Under the pieces are notes generated by a model. It was not told where the DNA came from. It made no database searches and saw only the letters and a program-made list of their open reading frames with translations. DNA of 64,000 nucleotides from Diprion similis (lineage: Eukaryota > Arthropoda > Insecta > Hymenoptera > Diprionidae), in contig NC_060114.1 in NCBI RefSeq assembly GCF_021155765.1, positions 682,001 through 746,000 of the forward strand, in the 5' to 3' direction. Numbering within the stretch: position 1 is the stretch's first letter; the number at the start of each line of letters is the position of its first letter. The translations under genes and the position numbers were made by a program. Shown here piece after piece: positions 47,200 to 60,003 of this stretch.

Positions 47200-48345
47200 A
47201 CAGTCAATTAGAAACCCCATACTTCTCGAGTTACACTAGATTTAAAAAAAACTGGACGACTGTACAAAAAATACTGTACATAATACCGATGCGGGAAAAA
47301 ATCGAAAACGTTTCGCAAATCTCACCCCTTAGAAAGTTTTCCTGAGAGGAAAAATTATTCCTGTATCCCAAAAAGTTACGCGCGACTTTATGAAGGTATG
47401 AAAATCGTAAAAAAAAAACAACATGTTTAACATCACTTAGTGAGTGCTAAAATGGTCGTAAAATTAAAAAAAAAAAAACGATAATGAAGCTAATTCTTTC
47501 TACTTCCAAATACAACCTGAAACATTCGGCTACGCCTTTTTTGGTTAAAATATCTAACTTTTTGTCCCGATCGAAAATTTCAAAAGTGATCCGAAACTTA
47601 CGAATGGTAGTGTACACATACTGATCAATGTATCAAACAAATGAATTTTTAGTACTCTAAGGAAGTATTGAAAAATAATTCACCTAAATATACGACGTTT
47701 CACTAATTATTTTAGTAAACGCAACAATGAAATAACTTCACCTTTTAGAAACGCACATTTCTTTAGCAAAACATAAATTTGCTCTAGTTGAAACTTAATC
47801 GAATGACATGAATTTACAGCGGCTGAAATGCTTTACATGAAAACTTATAATATTTTGTGATACGTCTATGAATTTCACTGTCAAGCTCGGGAAAAAAATT
47901 AATCTTTACACAAATTCAACTTTAACCTTGAACAACATTCAAAAAAATTTAGTTATCAAGAAATTATAATTGATCTTTTTTGTAGAGCGTTAAATTCCCT
48001 ATAAAAATACTGTTACAAAGGGTAAAATCACCCGTCTTACCCCCCTTTCTAATGATCTAGTAGTCGGCATGTGACGCAAGAAAACTAAGTCTTCTTATGT
48101 TATTAAATGAAGAGGGTTGCTGCGTCAACCGCTATTATTGTAAAAGCAGTCCTGTTTCAGACTTCAAACTAGAAACACGTATTGCCATTAAAGCATTTTT
48201 CCTCCAAATATTTTACATAACGCCTTTTATTGATTCCGTTAACTGAGCTCACGAATCCACATTTTATTTGAAACGCGAGTCCGTTTCAATACGTATCGGA
48301 CATTTACGTACGTTGCCTTGTTACTGAGCTACAAAATTGAGAAAT
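47200..48345 (-). repeat. Right arm of a large inverted repeat (partner at 37200-38290)
   Basis: Blocks 47210-47610, 47900-48000 and 48290-48345 correspond, reversed, to 37840-38290, 37260-37355 and 37220-37265. About 290 extra bases lie between the last two blocks. Confidence 0.55.
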
Positions 48346-48816
48346 AACTGAATAGCATATTACGTACCTAGGGAGGGTAAGTGGGCTATTCCAAACTGCG
48401 TGCAAGATTGACACCCGAGCTGAAAGTGAGGGTGGCAAGAACGCAGTTTGGGATCGCCTTTTTCACTCCCGTGCGACGCACACTATTTTTCACCACCCCC
48501 TGCATCGGCAAGTAGAATTTCCCATTTATGCGAGGGGCCAAAAGTTGTACTTTCCGTGCAGGTGCTGTGAAAATTATTTTCTCGTGATGAGTAAATGGAA
48601 AATGGCAACTTGCGTTCATGAACCACTGAATGGATCAGACTATAACAGGCGTCTTACTTCATCTACCAACAACTGTTAAACATGTGACTCTGAAAAAGAA
48701 ACTGTCGATTTTCTGGAACTAGTCTAATATACCACATATGAGGGTTGAAGCTGCATAGGTAGAAGGCTTTTCATATTTATAATTTATAGATGTTAGGATA
48801 GGATATTTATATATGT
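48346..48816. other. Stretch without clear gene
   Basis: 48380-48640 is more GC-rich than average, with an open minus frame of 77 codons lacking any recognisable motif. Confidence 0.4.
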
Positions 48817-48911
48817 GTAGGATAGGATCTTGGGAATGTAGGTCATTAAAGATACATCACAAGATCGTTGATGTTTCTTCGATGACCTGCATTTTCAAGA
48901 TCCTATCCTAC
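48817..48911 (+). ncRNA. Candidate 95-nt hairpin RNA
   Basis: Arms of about 43 nt (gtaggataggatcttggg... and ...ttcaagatcctatcctac) enclose an 8-nt loop. Of the positions that are not Watson-Crick, about four are G:U wobbles if the + strand is transcribed and only one would be if the minus strand is. Length and shape fit a microRNA precursor or a short MITE. Expression is unknown. Confidence 0.4.
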
Positions 48912-49118
48912 GTAGACTTACGAGTTCAAGACCAATACTACATAGAAGGTTACATATATGTATATATGGAGCATTCCCAGTGAAATCGACGAGTCATTTG
49001 CCTCATTTCACCAGATCATTGGATACATTTTTTTTCGCATTGATTCAACTTCAAAAGAAGCCTAATTTTTTCTAAGAATTTTTTCGCTACTCTCTCAGGT
49101 GGCGCGACAATCGTTTTT

Positions 49119-49656
49119 GTGTAAAAAAGGGATAACTAAAAAAACACAATTTTTATAATTCTGCAATTTTTTTCACAGATTCTGGGTCGAAAATAAATAA
49201 TATCTATCATAATTAGAGAGTGGGCTGCGGTTGCCCCATATTTTTTTTACATTTTTTTTAGTTTACAAAAAAAAATAAAAAAAATAAAAATAATCAAACT
49301 CTAATAGTCCTTGCAGAAACAGAAAAAAATACGTCCTGGAAAGTTTTGATATTTTGCATATTTTTCAAAACACATGATGAAAATCTTTTTCTCCAATAAA
49401 GTAGATCGAAAGATGAAAAGATTTTTCTAATTTATTTTGAAAAGTATGCAAAGTATCAAAATTTTCCAATACATGTTTTACTAAGTTTTTTTTTTACGCT
49501 TCTGTGAGGACGGGAAGGATTTGATTTTTTTTAAATATGAGGCAGCCACAGCCCACCTTCTAATTATAATAGACATTACTTATCTTTGACCAAGAATCTG
49601 TGAAAAAAATTGCAGAATTTTAAAAACAATGTTTTTTTAGTTGTTTCTTTTTTACC
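49119..49656. mobile_element. Foldback element, ~540 bp
   Basis: gtaaaaaagggataactaaaaaaacac at the left is mirrored at 49628-49656. The arms continue through aattctgcaatttttttcacagattct and gtgggctg, facing cagcccac, to a centre near 49390. AT-rich and non-coding. Confidence 0.75.
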
Positions 49657-50998
49657 AACTGGACTCCTATTTTTATGAAATTTTCCTTATTTTTCAAAGC
49701 CTCTCAAATGTACATTTTTGGAAATCAAAGGATGGTTGACGGCTTGTATTTCTTGTTAAGGTATATTCTGGGTAGCTGCCCTATTTTTGCTTGATCGCTT
49801 CCATTTCACCGAAATGTTGCCATTTAAAGTAGGTCATTTTTTAAAAAAACACTGTTTTTGAATAGTTATAACTTTTTTCTATCAACTCGAAATCCTATGA
49901 AATTCTTGCGGGTTATACTTCGTTGTATCTCTAAACAACACTGAAAATTTTAAGTTTGTAATAGAAATGGTTTCCGAGCTATGAATTTGTGAAAATGTCA
50001 AATTTTCGATTTAATATGGCATTTTTTGTGGTTTATTACAGGTTTTGATAATTTCACGCAATTAACTTCTTCTTCTTCCAACTTTCACTTACTTTAAAAT
50101 CGATTGTAGAGTAGGGGGCAGAATGAGCCAACTAAAAAAAAAAAAAAATACGGAAAATAATTATTCCATCTGACTTTTTCTTCTCGTTGTGAATTTTAGA
50201 TATTCAATTTTTCGATATTTATTCAAATGACATATTTTTAAAAAGTTTTTAATGTTGATGAACTGTGAACCTATGAGTTGTTTTACGTTGAGTGTAATAA
50301 TTCTCAAATACTTTATAAACTAAATCGCATCCTCCTCTGTCAACCTTATATTTTCAAGAAAAAAATGGTTAGTCAGTTGAAACTTAGCTGGGACTTTCCA
50401 ACTGGACTGCTATTCTAATAAAATTTTGCTTATTTTTCAACAGATGTTTATTTACTTCAACAGAAACTGAACTAATAAAAATATAGACTGAGAATTGAAG
50501 AATATGAATTAGAAAAATTGAACAATTCATAAAATTAAAGATAAAACTTAAGACAAGTATCAATATTTAGAAGAAAAAACCAAAAGGGGCCACAGCGGGA
50601 TCGTTTACGTCGCATCCCTTATCAAATACACGCCTCTGCGAATCCTGCTGTGACGATATAAGTTAATTTTAATTTTGCGTTCCGTAATATGATGTGACTT
50701 CGGTGTTACAGTGTGAATTTGACTCGGTATGTCAGAGCGGTCTTTACTCATGCTGATAACTTCTAGTGATCGTTTATACAGGGTGTCGCTAAATTGCCTC
50801 CCACGGACTAGCCAGCGTGATACGTCGCTAAAATCCAACCGAGAATTTCTTTACCGGAACCTCGTACGACGCATAGTTTTTGAATTATAAGCTATAGCGC
50901 TAGGCCAATCCGAGTGCAGCTTTTCGTCTGGATTTGCCGCCACGGAAATTGCCGTTTTGTCTGTCTCGGTAAATTATGATTATTTTTTTACGAATTAA
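49657..50998. other. AT-rich stretch without gene
   Basis: A short segment (ccaactggactcctattttta) at 49659 recurs at 50399 as ccaactggactgctattctaa, a small dispersed duplication. 50600-50990 is more GC-balanced; no gene was recognised. Confidence 0.4.
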
Positions 50999-51235
50999 AT
51001 ATCGGCACCGCTAGCGACCAGTATTGTCGCCGCGGTATTGTTGCCGCGGTCCGCGGTGCTAGCTGCACGAATACGGGCGGGCACTCGTGTGTGTGAACAA
51101 AAGAGCATCCCCAGCTTGATTATACTACCAAACACACATAACATCTACGAGTGAAAATGAAAATGTGTGCGGCTAGAACCAGGACCGCGGCAACAATACC
51201 GCGGCGACAATACTGGTCGCTAGCGGTGCCGATAT
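50999..51235. mobile_element. Perfect 54-bp GC-rich inverted repeat, MITE-like
   Basis: 50999-51052 and 51182-51235 are exact reverse complements, from atatcggcaccgctagc to the inner ggtcc / ggacc. Each arm contains a short direct repeat (tattgtcgccgcggt / tattgttgccgcggt). The 129-bp loop is non-coding. Perfect arms indicate recent origin. No target duplication beyond the palindrome was recognised. Confidence 0.85.
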
Positions 51236-51368
51236 TCTCAAGATACGACGGATCCTGTAGGACAACAAATAATACCAAAAGCTAAGTACACAAAATGAAC
51301 TGGTATTGTTTAAAAGAGAATCTTGACAGAGCAGATCCTTTATCCAGTAATTTTCACATGTAAACATT

Positions 51369-51388
51369 TATATATATATATATATATA
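51369..51388. repeat. (TA)n microsatellite
   Basis: A run of about nine TA units. Confidence 0.9.
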
Positions 51389-54300
51389 ACGGAAAGGCGT
51401 ATTTTATCATGTTGAATGAATGAATGAATGCGGAAATGAATGAGTACCTGACAATTTATATTTACAATTTTATTTATACACTTTTTGCAACCGGCTTATT
51501 GAGTTAAAATATTTAAACAAGAAAAAAAAATATGATCCGTCACGATGATTGAAAAGTCACTAAAAAATAAAATATCGAATTCAAGGGATTCTCCATTTAC
51601 AGATACACGTTTAAATTATTTCAATGATAATTAATCTGAATGTCCAGGATTATCTATTAATTTGAATTTTCTATATTATGAGCTGAAATTCCTCTTTTTT
51701 GATTTAAAAATTCTCATGTGAATAATAACCGTTACAGTGTCATCCAATAATGTGAAAAACTCACGGAGTGGAAAAAAAGTGTGAATCGTACAACCTGTGG
51801 CATCGTTAAACAGCCACGTGCACGTCATCGAACAACGCGGCTGACTACATCCAGAGTCTTCGAGAATGATATTAAAACTGATCGGACTCATCGCAACGGC
51901 ATGTTACGCGGGGGTGAAACGCGATAGAGCGGTGGTAGTGGATGGTTATAAATAATCAAAGCTACTCCCACATAACGACAATGAATGAAAATTCAAAACT
52001 AAGAAGACCTACCTTTTGATAACCCGGTAATGTGGGTACGTCTTGTTATAATCCTACACAGGGCTGCAAGAGTTATTTGAACGGTTTAGGCTTATTTATA
52101 TTAATATTATACGATGGACAGGACGATAACAAATTGATGAATTTAAACCAGATGAAAAATTATAAAGGTTAAAGTGTGACTATATGAATGAAAGTAACAT
52201 CGACGGATGAATTAATATTCAAATACAGATGGCTGCTGAGAAGGTTTAATTCAACCATTTACGCTCTCCAAAAAATGTAATATCATACGAAATAAATTAG
52301 GTGCGAATGTAGTTGACACCCAGAAACATATATCATGCACTATTGTTAGTTCTAAGGTTGGACGGTCAATTATGACAGAATCTCTTTTTTGAGATTAAAA
52401 GTAACTTATATTAAAAATACAGTTTATCAAATCATATTGGGTTCATCCTCGAAAACGTGCACGAACGAGCTCGTAAACTTGACAATGAAACCAGCAATTA
52501 TTTAAAATAAGCGAAATGGTATTATGAGCCGAGCTGACCACTAAAAAATTCATCTCAGAATACCCACAAGGATATTAGTTCCGGTTAGGCACCAATTATA
52601 CCTTTAGAGTGCTCAGAGAATAATATGTTTTATCTTCATTGATGACGAGAGGAGCTTGTCACCTTGTGTTAAGAATGCACAGTTTTATAAAATGGTGAAA
52701 ATCAATTTATCTTTATAAGAATGGTTCGTCGAGACTGAGAGCCCTCGAATGTAATAGGCCAGTGATCGGTCGTAATTTGGATCAGAACCTCACCTCACCA
52801 TCGGAAGGGCTGCCGTATTTAAGGAGTTAGGCCACTCTAGAGGCCGACAAACAGGCTGTTTTGTGGGGTTTTTTCCGGAAAAATATAAAATAAATCGAGT
52901 TTTAAAATTTTGAAGTTCGTTGTGCATTTGATTGACTGTGAAACGTAATTTTTATAGGATAATTCCTTTAAAAATGGCGTTCGTGCAGCGTTTCTCTGAT
53001 AAGCTCTGCAAGGGTCCACGGCCGTACCAACAGTTCCTGTAAATTCTGAATTATGATGAGTCACTAATTTTTTTTATCATTGTATATAACAACAGTTAGA
53101 GAAGTACGTATAATCTAGCAAATAAATCATTTTTGCATGACAAAATTTCAGGACGGATGAGACCTATATATTGTTGTAGAGCTGCTGGCCGGGATGAAGG
53201 CTTACGTGTTTCAGGCCACGATTTAATTGGCAAAAAAAAAAAATACGAAGCATTCAAAGTTAGTGAAACGATGTTTTTAAGCGATAGCAAGGAAACTATC
53301 GATCTGAGAGAATAGAGTTTCATGACAAGTTATAGGTATTAAAAATACGAACAATTTGGTCGGTCGCAAATTGAAATTGATGAATTTGTTCTCTTCCAAT
53401 GTAATAAAAACCTGCTAAAACGGCCATTTCTACAATAACGAATAATTTATGCAATACTGCATGTACATCGAAATACATTGAAAGTCTCGTAATGTATGTC
53501 TTTTGGTATACTAAAAGAGTGTGCAAAACCGGAGTTCGATTGGATTAATACTATTTGAGAAAATTTATTTTGTATTGAAAAACTGACTTTTTTGCACGGA
53601 ATTTTCAGGCTGGTATATTGTCCAAGAGCTACAAAACTGGAAAAATATTAATCCCGAATAGTCCCACTATCATGTACACGGTGAGGCAAAACGATTTTTT
53701 ACCATCAAGTGGGCGTAAAATGACTCCAAAAAAAGGGTACGTTTTCTACTTGTTAACAAATCGAATTACTCCGCCCATTTTCAGGTTACAGAATCGAGAT
53801 TAGCAGTATTGAAAATCTGTTATTTTTATACGAATTTTGGTGCAGTATAGACAAGACTTACTAACCGCCATTAAATTTTCGAAGACATTGCTCATGAATG
53901 GACTGTTCATTTTTTTGATCAATTCTGGGACAAGATGTGTGGCCGCGTATAGCGATAAAGTGGGGAAAATCCATCTCCGCACGAGAGGCACTCGCGCCGA
54001 AAGTGGATTCGCAGGTTCAAGTTCCACGAACTTGGAATATCTCTTGAAAAAATGAACGTATCGAGATAATTTTTTGCTATTCAGGCTAACTTTTTACGCT
54101 AATCGTGAATTTCCTATCAACGTCTCAAAAAAAAATATTTTTTAAGATGGAAATTTGTTTATTATTTTTTTTTTTTACTTATATTCAATTAATTTTCGGA
54201 TTTAATATGAATTTCTTTTCAACGTTATAAAGTTCCTCAATGACTTTACCGAAAAAAAGACTCAATGACAAATATATTGTTTCCGGAGCACGGGTCATTC

Positions 54301-56223
54301 CGTTTTGAGGGAAAATAAGGGGAAGAACATCTGAAATGAGCACGAAACTTATTTACGTTTGAGCATAGCATATTTATTACAATAAAATGGTTATAAAAAA
54401 TAATTTGAAATCGATAACTTAGTTAAATATTTCCTTTTTCGTTTGTATTTTTTGCTGCGGTATTTTTAGCTGTATATCTTGGTGTATTATATAGTCTACT
54501 ATAGTGTCCTCAAATAGTAATACGCGTTTTAGCAATCTCATAATCTGTGACGATATTTATTGTTATTGGCTTTTGTGCGTTAAAATTATAATTACGTTAA
54601 GCCAAATATACAATAATCAAGAAAATATATGTATGAATAAAGAATAAATAAATAGAAATAAAAAGGACAGAGACGCGATGTAAAAGGGCAATAGCCAATC
54701 AAATTAAATATATTGTAAAAAAGATAAAAAAATATATGTATAAATAAAAAATAAAATCATTCACACACACACATAAAAATAATGTAAAACAACACTTAAT
54801 GAAACATGAATGATTTTAAAAGAATGACACAGTTTCATTGGAATAATCCTTGTCTCGTTACAACTTATCTTTCGTTCTTGTCACCGTCTTGTGTCGTCGA
54901 GTCGGTCCGTATTCTTTATTAATTAAAAATGTGGAATCCAACAGGATTGTCGAGATTATAATGTTTTTCGTAGATGATTGACTAAATGTTGAATGCACTC
55001 GAGATTATACCGTGAGGTTGCTTGGTCAAGCTTAAAATTGATAGTCGTGCTCTGTATGACGTCTATGGACCGACTGCCTATAGGCCGTGAACCTTAACGT
55101 GTCGCACACATACACTTCAAAATTCGTTTCGTATATTACACCCAGGTTCTTATACCTTCCACTGATATCGGCCAACCATCGACGAGTCTGGCGCTCTGAT
55201 ATTCGAATCTCACAAATCAGAACATAAAATTACATCTACAGATAGATCAGTTAATCATTTTGGCGTTCATGATTTTGATTCCACCGAGAAAGCGTCTTTA
55301 TTTACGTTTTCTTTTGCAAAAGACCGTATGAGAGGTTATGATACGTAACAGTCTAACGATTGGAAATAATATACGTGTAAAGAGATTATGTTCCGTTGCA
55401 TGTGAATACGTCTGAGTTTGAAATAATTTATTTTGGCATGTAAGTAATAAAAAAATTGTTTTAATGGAATCGTGCGAACTGTAGGATATATAGAGCTTCG
55501 TACAAGAGGAATTTCAATTCTAATTTTTTTTATTCAATTTTTTTTTCATTTCAGGATTGAAATCACTGATTGGCGGTATATACCAAAAATATCGATTATA
55601 GGTTAGTTTTCGATAAAATGAAACATTTTTCACTTTATTATTTGAGCTGTAGGCTCCTTTATATGTCGTCCTTGCATGTAGATGCATAAATTGTATTTTA
55701 GATTTCCGTACGATGAAATGTTCTTCCGAATCACTCGTCAAACTCACAAGGCAAGAAGAAAACAAATTATCATACGCTATTACATTGCACGGGCTAGATA
55801 CACTGAAAACTTCATAGGCGTAGACGTGAAGATTCAAAATAGTATCCAAACTTTGAACAAACAAACCGCCGTTACTAATGAAAATGTCTGATACTAAATT
55901 GAAGCTCATTGTTATTTTCAATAATGCATGGGACCATGCCTTGATTATACTGACTACCATTTTTTCAATTCACTTGATGATACTAACAGTAGAATTGAGT
56001 AAAATTTACGTCATTGCACAGATTACTCGCAAAGGCAATTGAAAGACCATTCAAAATATTAGCCTGAGAAGGTCCACATTTTTCATTCAGAGTATATATT
56101 TCTTTCTTATGTAATCGATGTGAAAAGTTTCACTAAATTTTTTTGAAGCAATACTGAGAGAAAGCGAGAAAAACTTTTGCAAACATTCGTCTTGCAGTTG
56201 GATAGCCCTGAAATATTTTTTTG
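51389..56223. other. AT-rich stretch without clear gene
   Basis: Open frames of 60-76 codons at 53133-53315, 53618-53803 and 53837-54055 show no recognisable motif. An (ac)n run lies near 54763. Nothing else is supported. Confidence 0.4.
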
Positions 56224-56613
56224 CTATATATATATTTATTTATAAATGAATATCCGTCTGTCTATTTGTCCCATATGCGTTCCTATACTATTCTTCCGAT
56301 TGCCCATTGCGATAAAACTTTCGCCAGTTTTTGTGCGCATGCCCACTAAGTAATTCTGAATCGTGAAAATTAATTTTTTATACGGTATTTCCGGTAAAAA
56401 ATTAAAGGTTATTCACCCCCTCTGCGTTCGTATACCATCCGTCTCATCGCGATGAAACTTTTGTGATTTTACAATGGGTGGAACCGGTGGGGCGCGAATC
56501 GTTTCAACAAATGAGCGCATTTCGCATAGTTGCATGCCGCGGTTAGGTTAGGTTCGGTTCGAGGCAAAGTCATTAAATTTGGGTGCGGGTGAAGCCGCCA
56601 TGGGGACAGCTAG
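56224..56613 (+). mobile_element. Helitron-like non-autonomous element
   Basis: The start (ctatatatatatttatttataaatg... ccgtctgtctatttgtccc) resembles insect Helitron 5' ends. The end gtgaagccgccatggggacagctag followed by T fits the CTRR terminus and its preceding GC-rich hairpin region. The middle has the familiar gcgataaaacttt / gcgatgaaacttt phrases. The exact 5' TC terminus is not clean. No coding capacity. Confidence 0.6.
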
Positions 56614-56743
56614 TAGCATAATAAAAGATGATCCTTCGGCTTCAACTTTCTTCTTAAAAAGTTTTAGCCAATCTGATGCTCTTTTGCTAGTAATTCAGAA
56701 TCACCACATCCTACTTGGATAGATGTTGAGGTTATAAACTTTA

Positions 56744-57020
56744 ACACTTAATCCCCGCATATGGGTCGTTCGTGTCCCCCAAAATTTTTCACGTGAAATA
56801 ACTAAAGAACGAACGTAGTTGTAAGGATGGTGAGGTGACACGATAAAAAAGAATTCCATAAAAAGTTTCGCTCGTTACACAAAGTAGAATAGTTATATGC
56901 AGTAATTCAGAATTTTGAAAAATTTTCAGGAATACGTTGAGCCTATGAAAAACATGACGGCCGCGAGTGATTTATGTGCGGGGTTTACGTGTCCCAAAAA
57001 ATAGTGCGGGGATTAAGTGT
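56744..57020. mobile_element. MITE with 16-bp perfect inverted ends
   Basis: acacttaatccccgca (56744-56759) faces tgcggggattaagtgt (57005-57020). A second, looser pair (gtcgttcgtgtccc and acgtgtccc) lies just inside, in direct orientation. 277 bp, non-coding. TTAA lies within the ends, so a piggyBac or Kolobok relation is possible but unproven. Confidence 0.75.
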
Positions 57021-58838
57021 CAACCCTAGACGGGGCAACCTATTTTTTTCACATTCTACGGGGTAACTGGGGCAACGGTGTACCCTAAGCATTTCCAAAT
57101 GATGTAAGCCTTTCTAGTTGCAATAAAACAAGTTTATGTGCATCATTTTCTTCGTTTTTTAATCAGGAACACGATTTTATGTGTTGAAAGCCCTTTTCTT
57201 CAAGATAAAATCGACGAAAACTCGTTTAAAGCAAGATAAAGTGCGGTGAAGAGCTGAAATTCTTTCAATCGAAATAGTCTCATTCTTTTTATAACTAACC
57301 GATGTAACGTGGCATTTTAGAATGGCCCGTTACAAGGCCAAAAAGCTGAAGGAAACTCTCGTGAAACGCGTCCTTGGCGGGGGACGCCGAAAAAACTCGA
57401 TACGAAATGGGCAACAAATACTAGTAACTAACATTTTGTGATGATGTATTATATTACGAATATATAAACAGACTGTATCGAAGGATCGAACGGATCAGCG
57501 GATGAGGCGGTAGGCCTACGAATCTCGAAGGGTAGAGTCGGTGTGTGAGGAGTGATAACTTTCGGACAAGTGATAATGTAATGTAAATCTTGGCCAGGTA
57601 ACAATAAAAAATCCATTAATTGACCACGACGCTTTCCTAGAAAGAAATTAGTAAAATCACGTTATTACCACGCACAACTAAGAATCCAACAAACCGTTCT
57701 ACCTTCAATATTATATAATTTTAACTATTTATCTTCGTTTTATCGCTTGACATTTATTTACCTTGCTACGACTATTGTCCGATTTTATATTATTTATCTT
57801 TGTTCTACATTTTAATTTATACATTTTGTGCCGTCTATTTGTGCTTCGTTAGACTAACAAGTCTGGTTAGTGGGCTTGCGACGAGTAGGGACCATTTTAT
57901 TTTTGTATATTGTAAACTCTTCTTTAAAATCTTTTTTGATAAATAAATGAATAATTGTGAACACCCATTTTCATCAACTCCTCCGTATATTTGTCTTTTT
58001 ATTAATTCTTTCTATTTTAAATTTTATTATCAATCGAAAATTGTTACAACTTTTCCTTGTAAATTCTATAATTCTGCGCCTCGGCGCGAGCTAACCAGGT
58101 ACCAGGCCGACCACAATCCCGATCACCGAGGGAGCAATACCCTTTTGTTATTCATCGAGGGATCAACAACTACTGTTTCCTAATTTATCTGTCTGCATCT
58201 ATCGACATCTATCGTTTTGAAATTGCTGAACCTCTGGTACTACTTCGACTGCCAGCTTTATCGGATGCCGTAAGGACGAAACATAGGATAGACTGCAGCC
58301 TGTAGTCCCCAGACTTACCGACCAGGTGCTGGACCGACCCCGAAACACTACGTCCAGTTTCATAAAGCCCTCGTTCCGAGAATCGACGCAGCCTTCCTAT
58401 CAATAAGGACTACAATCATTGCGAGTCATGGTCCACGAACACTGAGTTGCTGTAAACCGTCGTGAGACTGCATGATCTCCGTGATACATCGTGGGCAGAT
58501 GGCCACTGCCTATAGGACGAAGCTGGTAAAGGCAATCAATTAGATGTTGCACTTCATTCGCTAACCTTCGCGGAGACAGCCTACGTACCTGCCTCTGTCG
58601 AGGGAATCCCCAATGACAGGCAACCTGGACAGTATGAAGAAGCAGCCGAAGAATTGTACGAGTTGGTGTCAACGACGAAGTCGCGACATCACGCAGCATC
58701 TAACGGTAATCGTCGAAATCGCATGACCACGTCGTAACCGATATTCGCCGGAAAGGGATGACCTAATTATGGTGGGGAACAAACGACCAATCAAAGGCAA
58801 GAAGAATCACCTGACAACAATGGCGAGATGGGTGATTA
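57021..58838. other. Stretch without clear gene
   Basis: 57980-58740 is more GC-balanced. A segment (ccacgaacactgagttgctgtaaaccgtcgtg) at 58431 recurs at 59691 in similar form, so a dispersed repeat flanks the MITE at 58839. No coding family was recognised. Confidence 0.4.
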
Positions 58839-59249
58839 CATGGTGGAATTAGACAGGTGTAGCGGTTCTCGTGACGCGTTTTTCGGTTCACTGCGCAGTA
58901 CCATTGCGCCGGCCATTTTCCTTGTATATATAGATGTGTACGAGACACTGTGTACTTGTGTACGTTACCGCACATTCCATTTGCGTCACATTTGCGTGAA
59001 CCGTTGACAGAAAAACGTGATTATGTGTAAAAGTGTCAATAATTTCTAAAATCCTCACATGATATTTATATTTCTGTAACACAATCAAAGTACATAATTT
59101 AGTTTCCAGTTAATCAAATACAGTTTACGTCATTGACGACAGTTAACGATTTTGAATTCCCGCTCGTAATGGCTGGCGTAATGGTACAACTTTCCTATTG
59201 GCTACTCACAAGGTCTGCGCAGTACTACACCTTATCTAATTCCACCATG
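58839..59249. mobile_element. MITE with 8-bp target duplication
   Basis: catggtggaattagacaggtgtag at the left is mirrored by ctacaccttatctaattccaccatg at the right, with a few changes. Both sides are flanked by GGTGATTA (58831-58838 and 59250-59257); a ninth matching G may be included. The 8-bp duplication suggests hAT or P-type mobilisation. 411 bp, non-coding. Confidence 0.85.
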
Positions 59250-59257
59250 GGTGATTA

Positions 59258-60003
59258 GATCCAGACTCCGAACTCTGCCTATTCTACGCTCAATCCGTCG
59301 GGAGACAGCTTTGCTACCACCTCGCTCTCGTTGACTTATATTGCCTTCAGCTAATTTTCCTTCTCCTTCTTCCTTACCGCCATCGTATTATCGCTATCGT
59401 TTGTTCTACCGCTACCGTCTAATCTTTTCTACCTCTATCGTTTTTACTACCCTTAGCTTCTTCCTTTCCACTAATTCAATTCCTTCTTTCCCTTTTGCAT
59501 TTCTATCGTTAAGTTTTATTTCAAATTAAAATCAGTATTTGCTTGCCGCCATCGCCAGCCGAGGTAAAGCTTCTACCTTTCTATCGTATGGTTACGAAGT
59601 TGCTCGTAATTTCTATTCTCTCTCGTATCTTAATTATCGTTTTCTGTTCCATCGAGTGATGCCAGTTTCTATGTGAATCATGATCCACGAACAGTGAGTT
59701 GCTGTAAGCCGTCGTGTGACGGCATGATGTCGTTAAATGATTAGTTTCGTGTAATTGTCGTTGAGCGACCTCGTAACTACTGAATAAATATCTTTTGTAT
59801 TTCTGATTTCTCTGATTTTCCTGTAATTTTATGCTAGAATTGCTTTTGTAATTTTCATCGTCTTTTGCTATCGTTATCTTCTCTTTCTGTGCTAGTATTG
59901 CTTACTGCTTTTGTATCGTATCGCCTACCATATTTTTTTTGCTTTTGTGCATGATTTTTGTATCCTAAATCGAGTTCCTTGGAGTACAGCCGAGCGTAGA
60001 TTA
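59258..60003. other. Pyrimidine-rich stretch
   Basis: Rich in tcttcc and tatcg words; 59680-59740 repeats the segment at 58420. No gene. Confidence 0.45.

Noticed and set aside
37200..48345. Polinton/Maverick element, suggested by large inverted ends about 11 kb apart
   Set aside because: No DNA polymerase B, retroviral-type integrase, ATPase or capsid frame is present between the arms.
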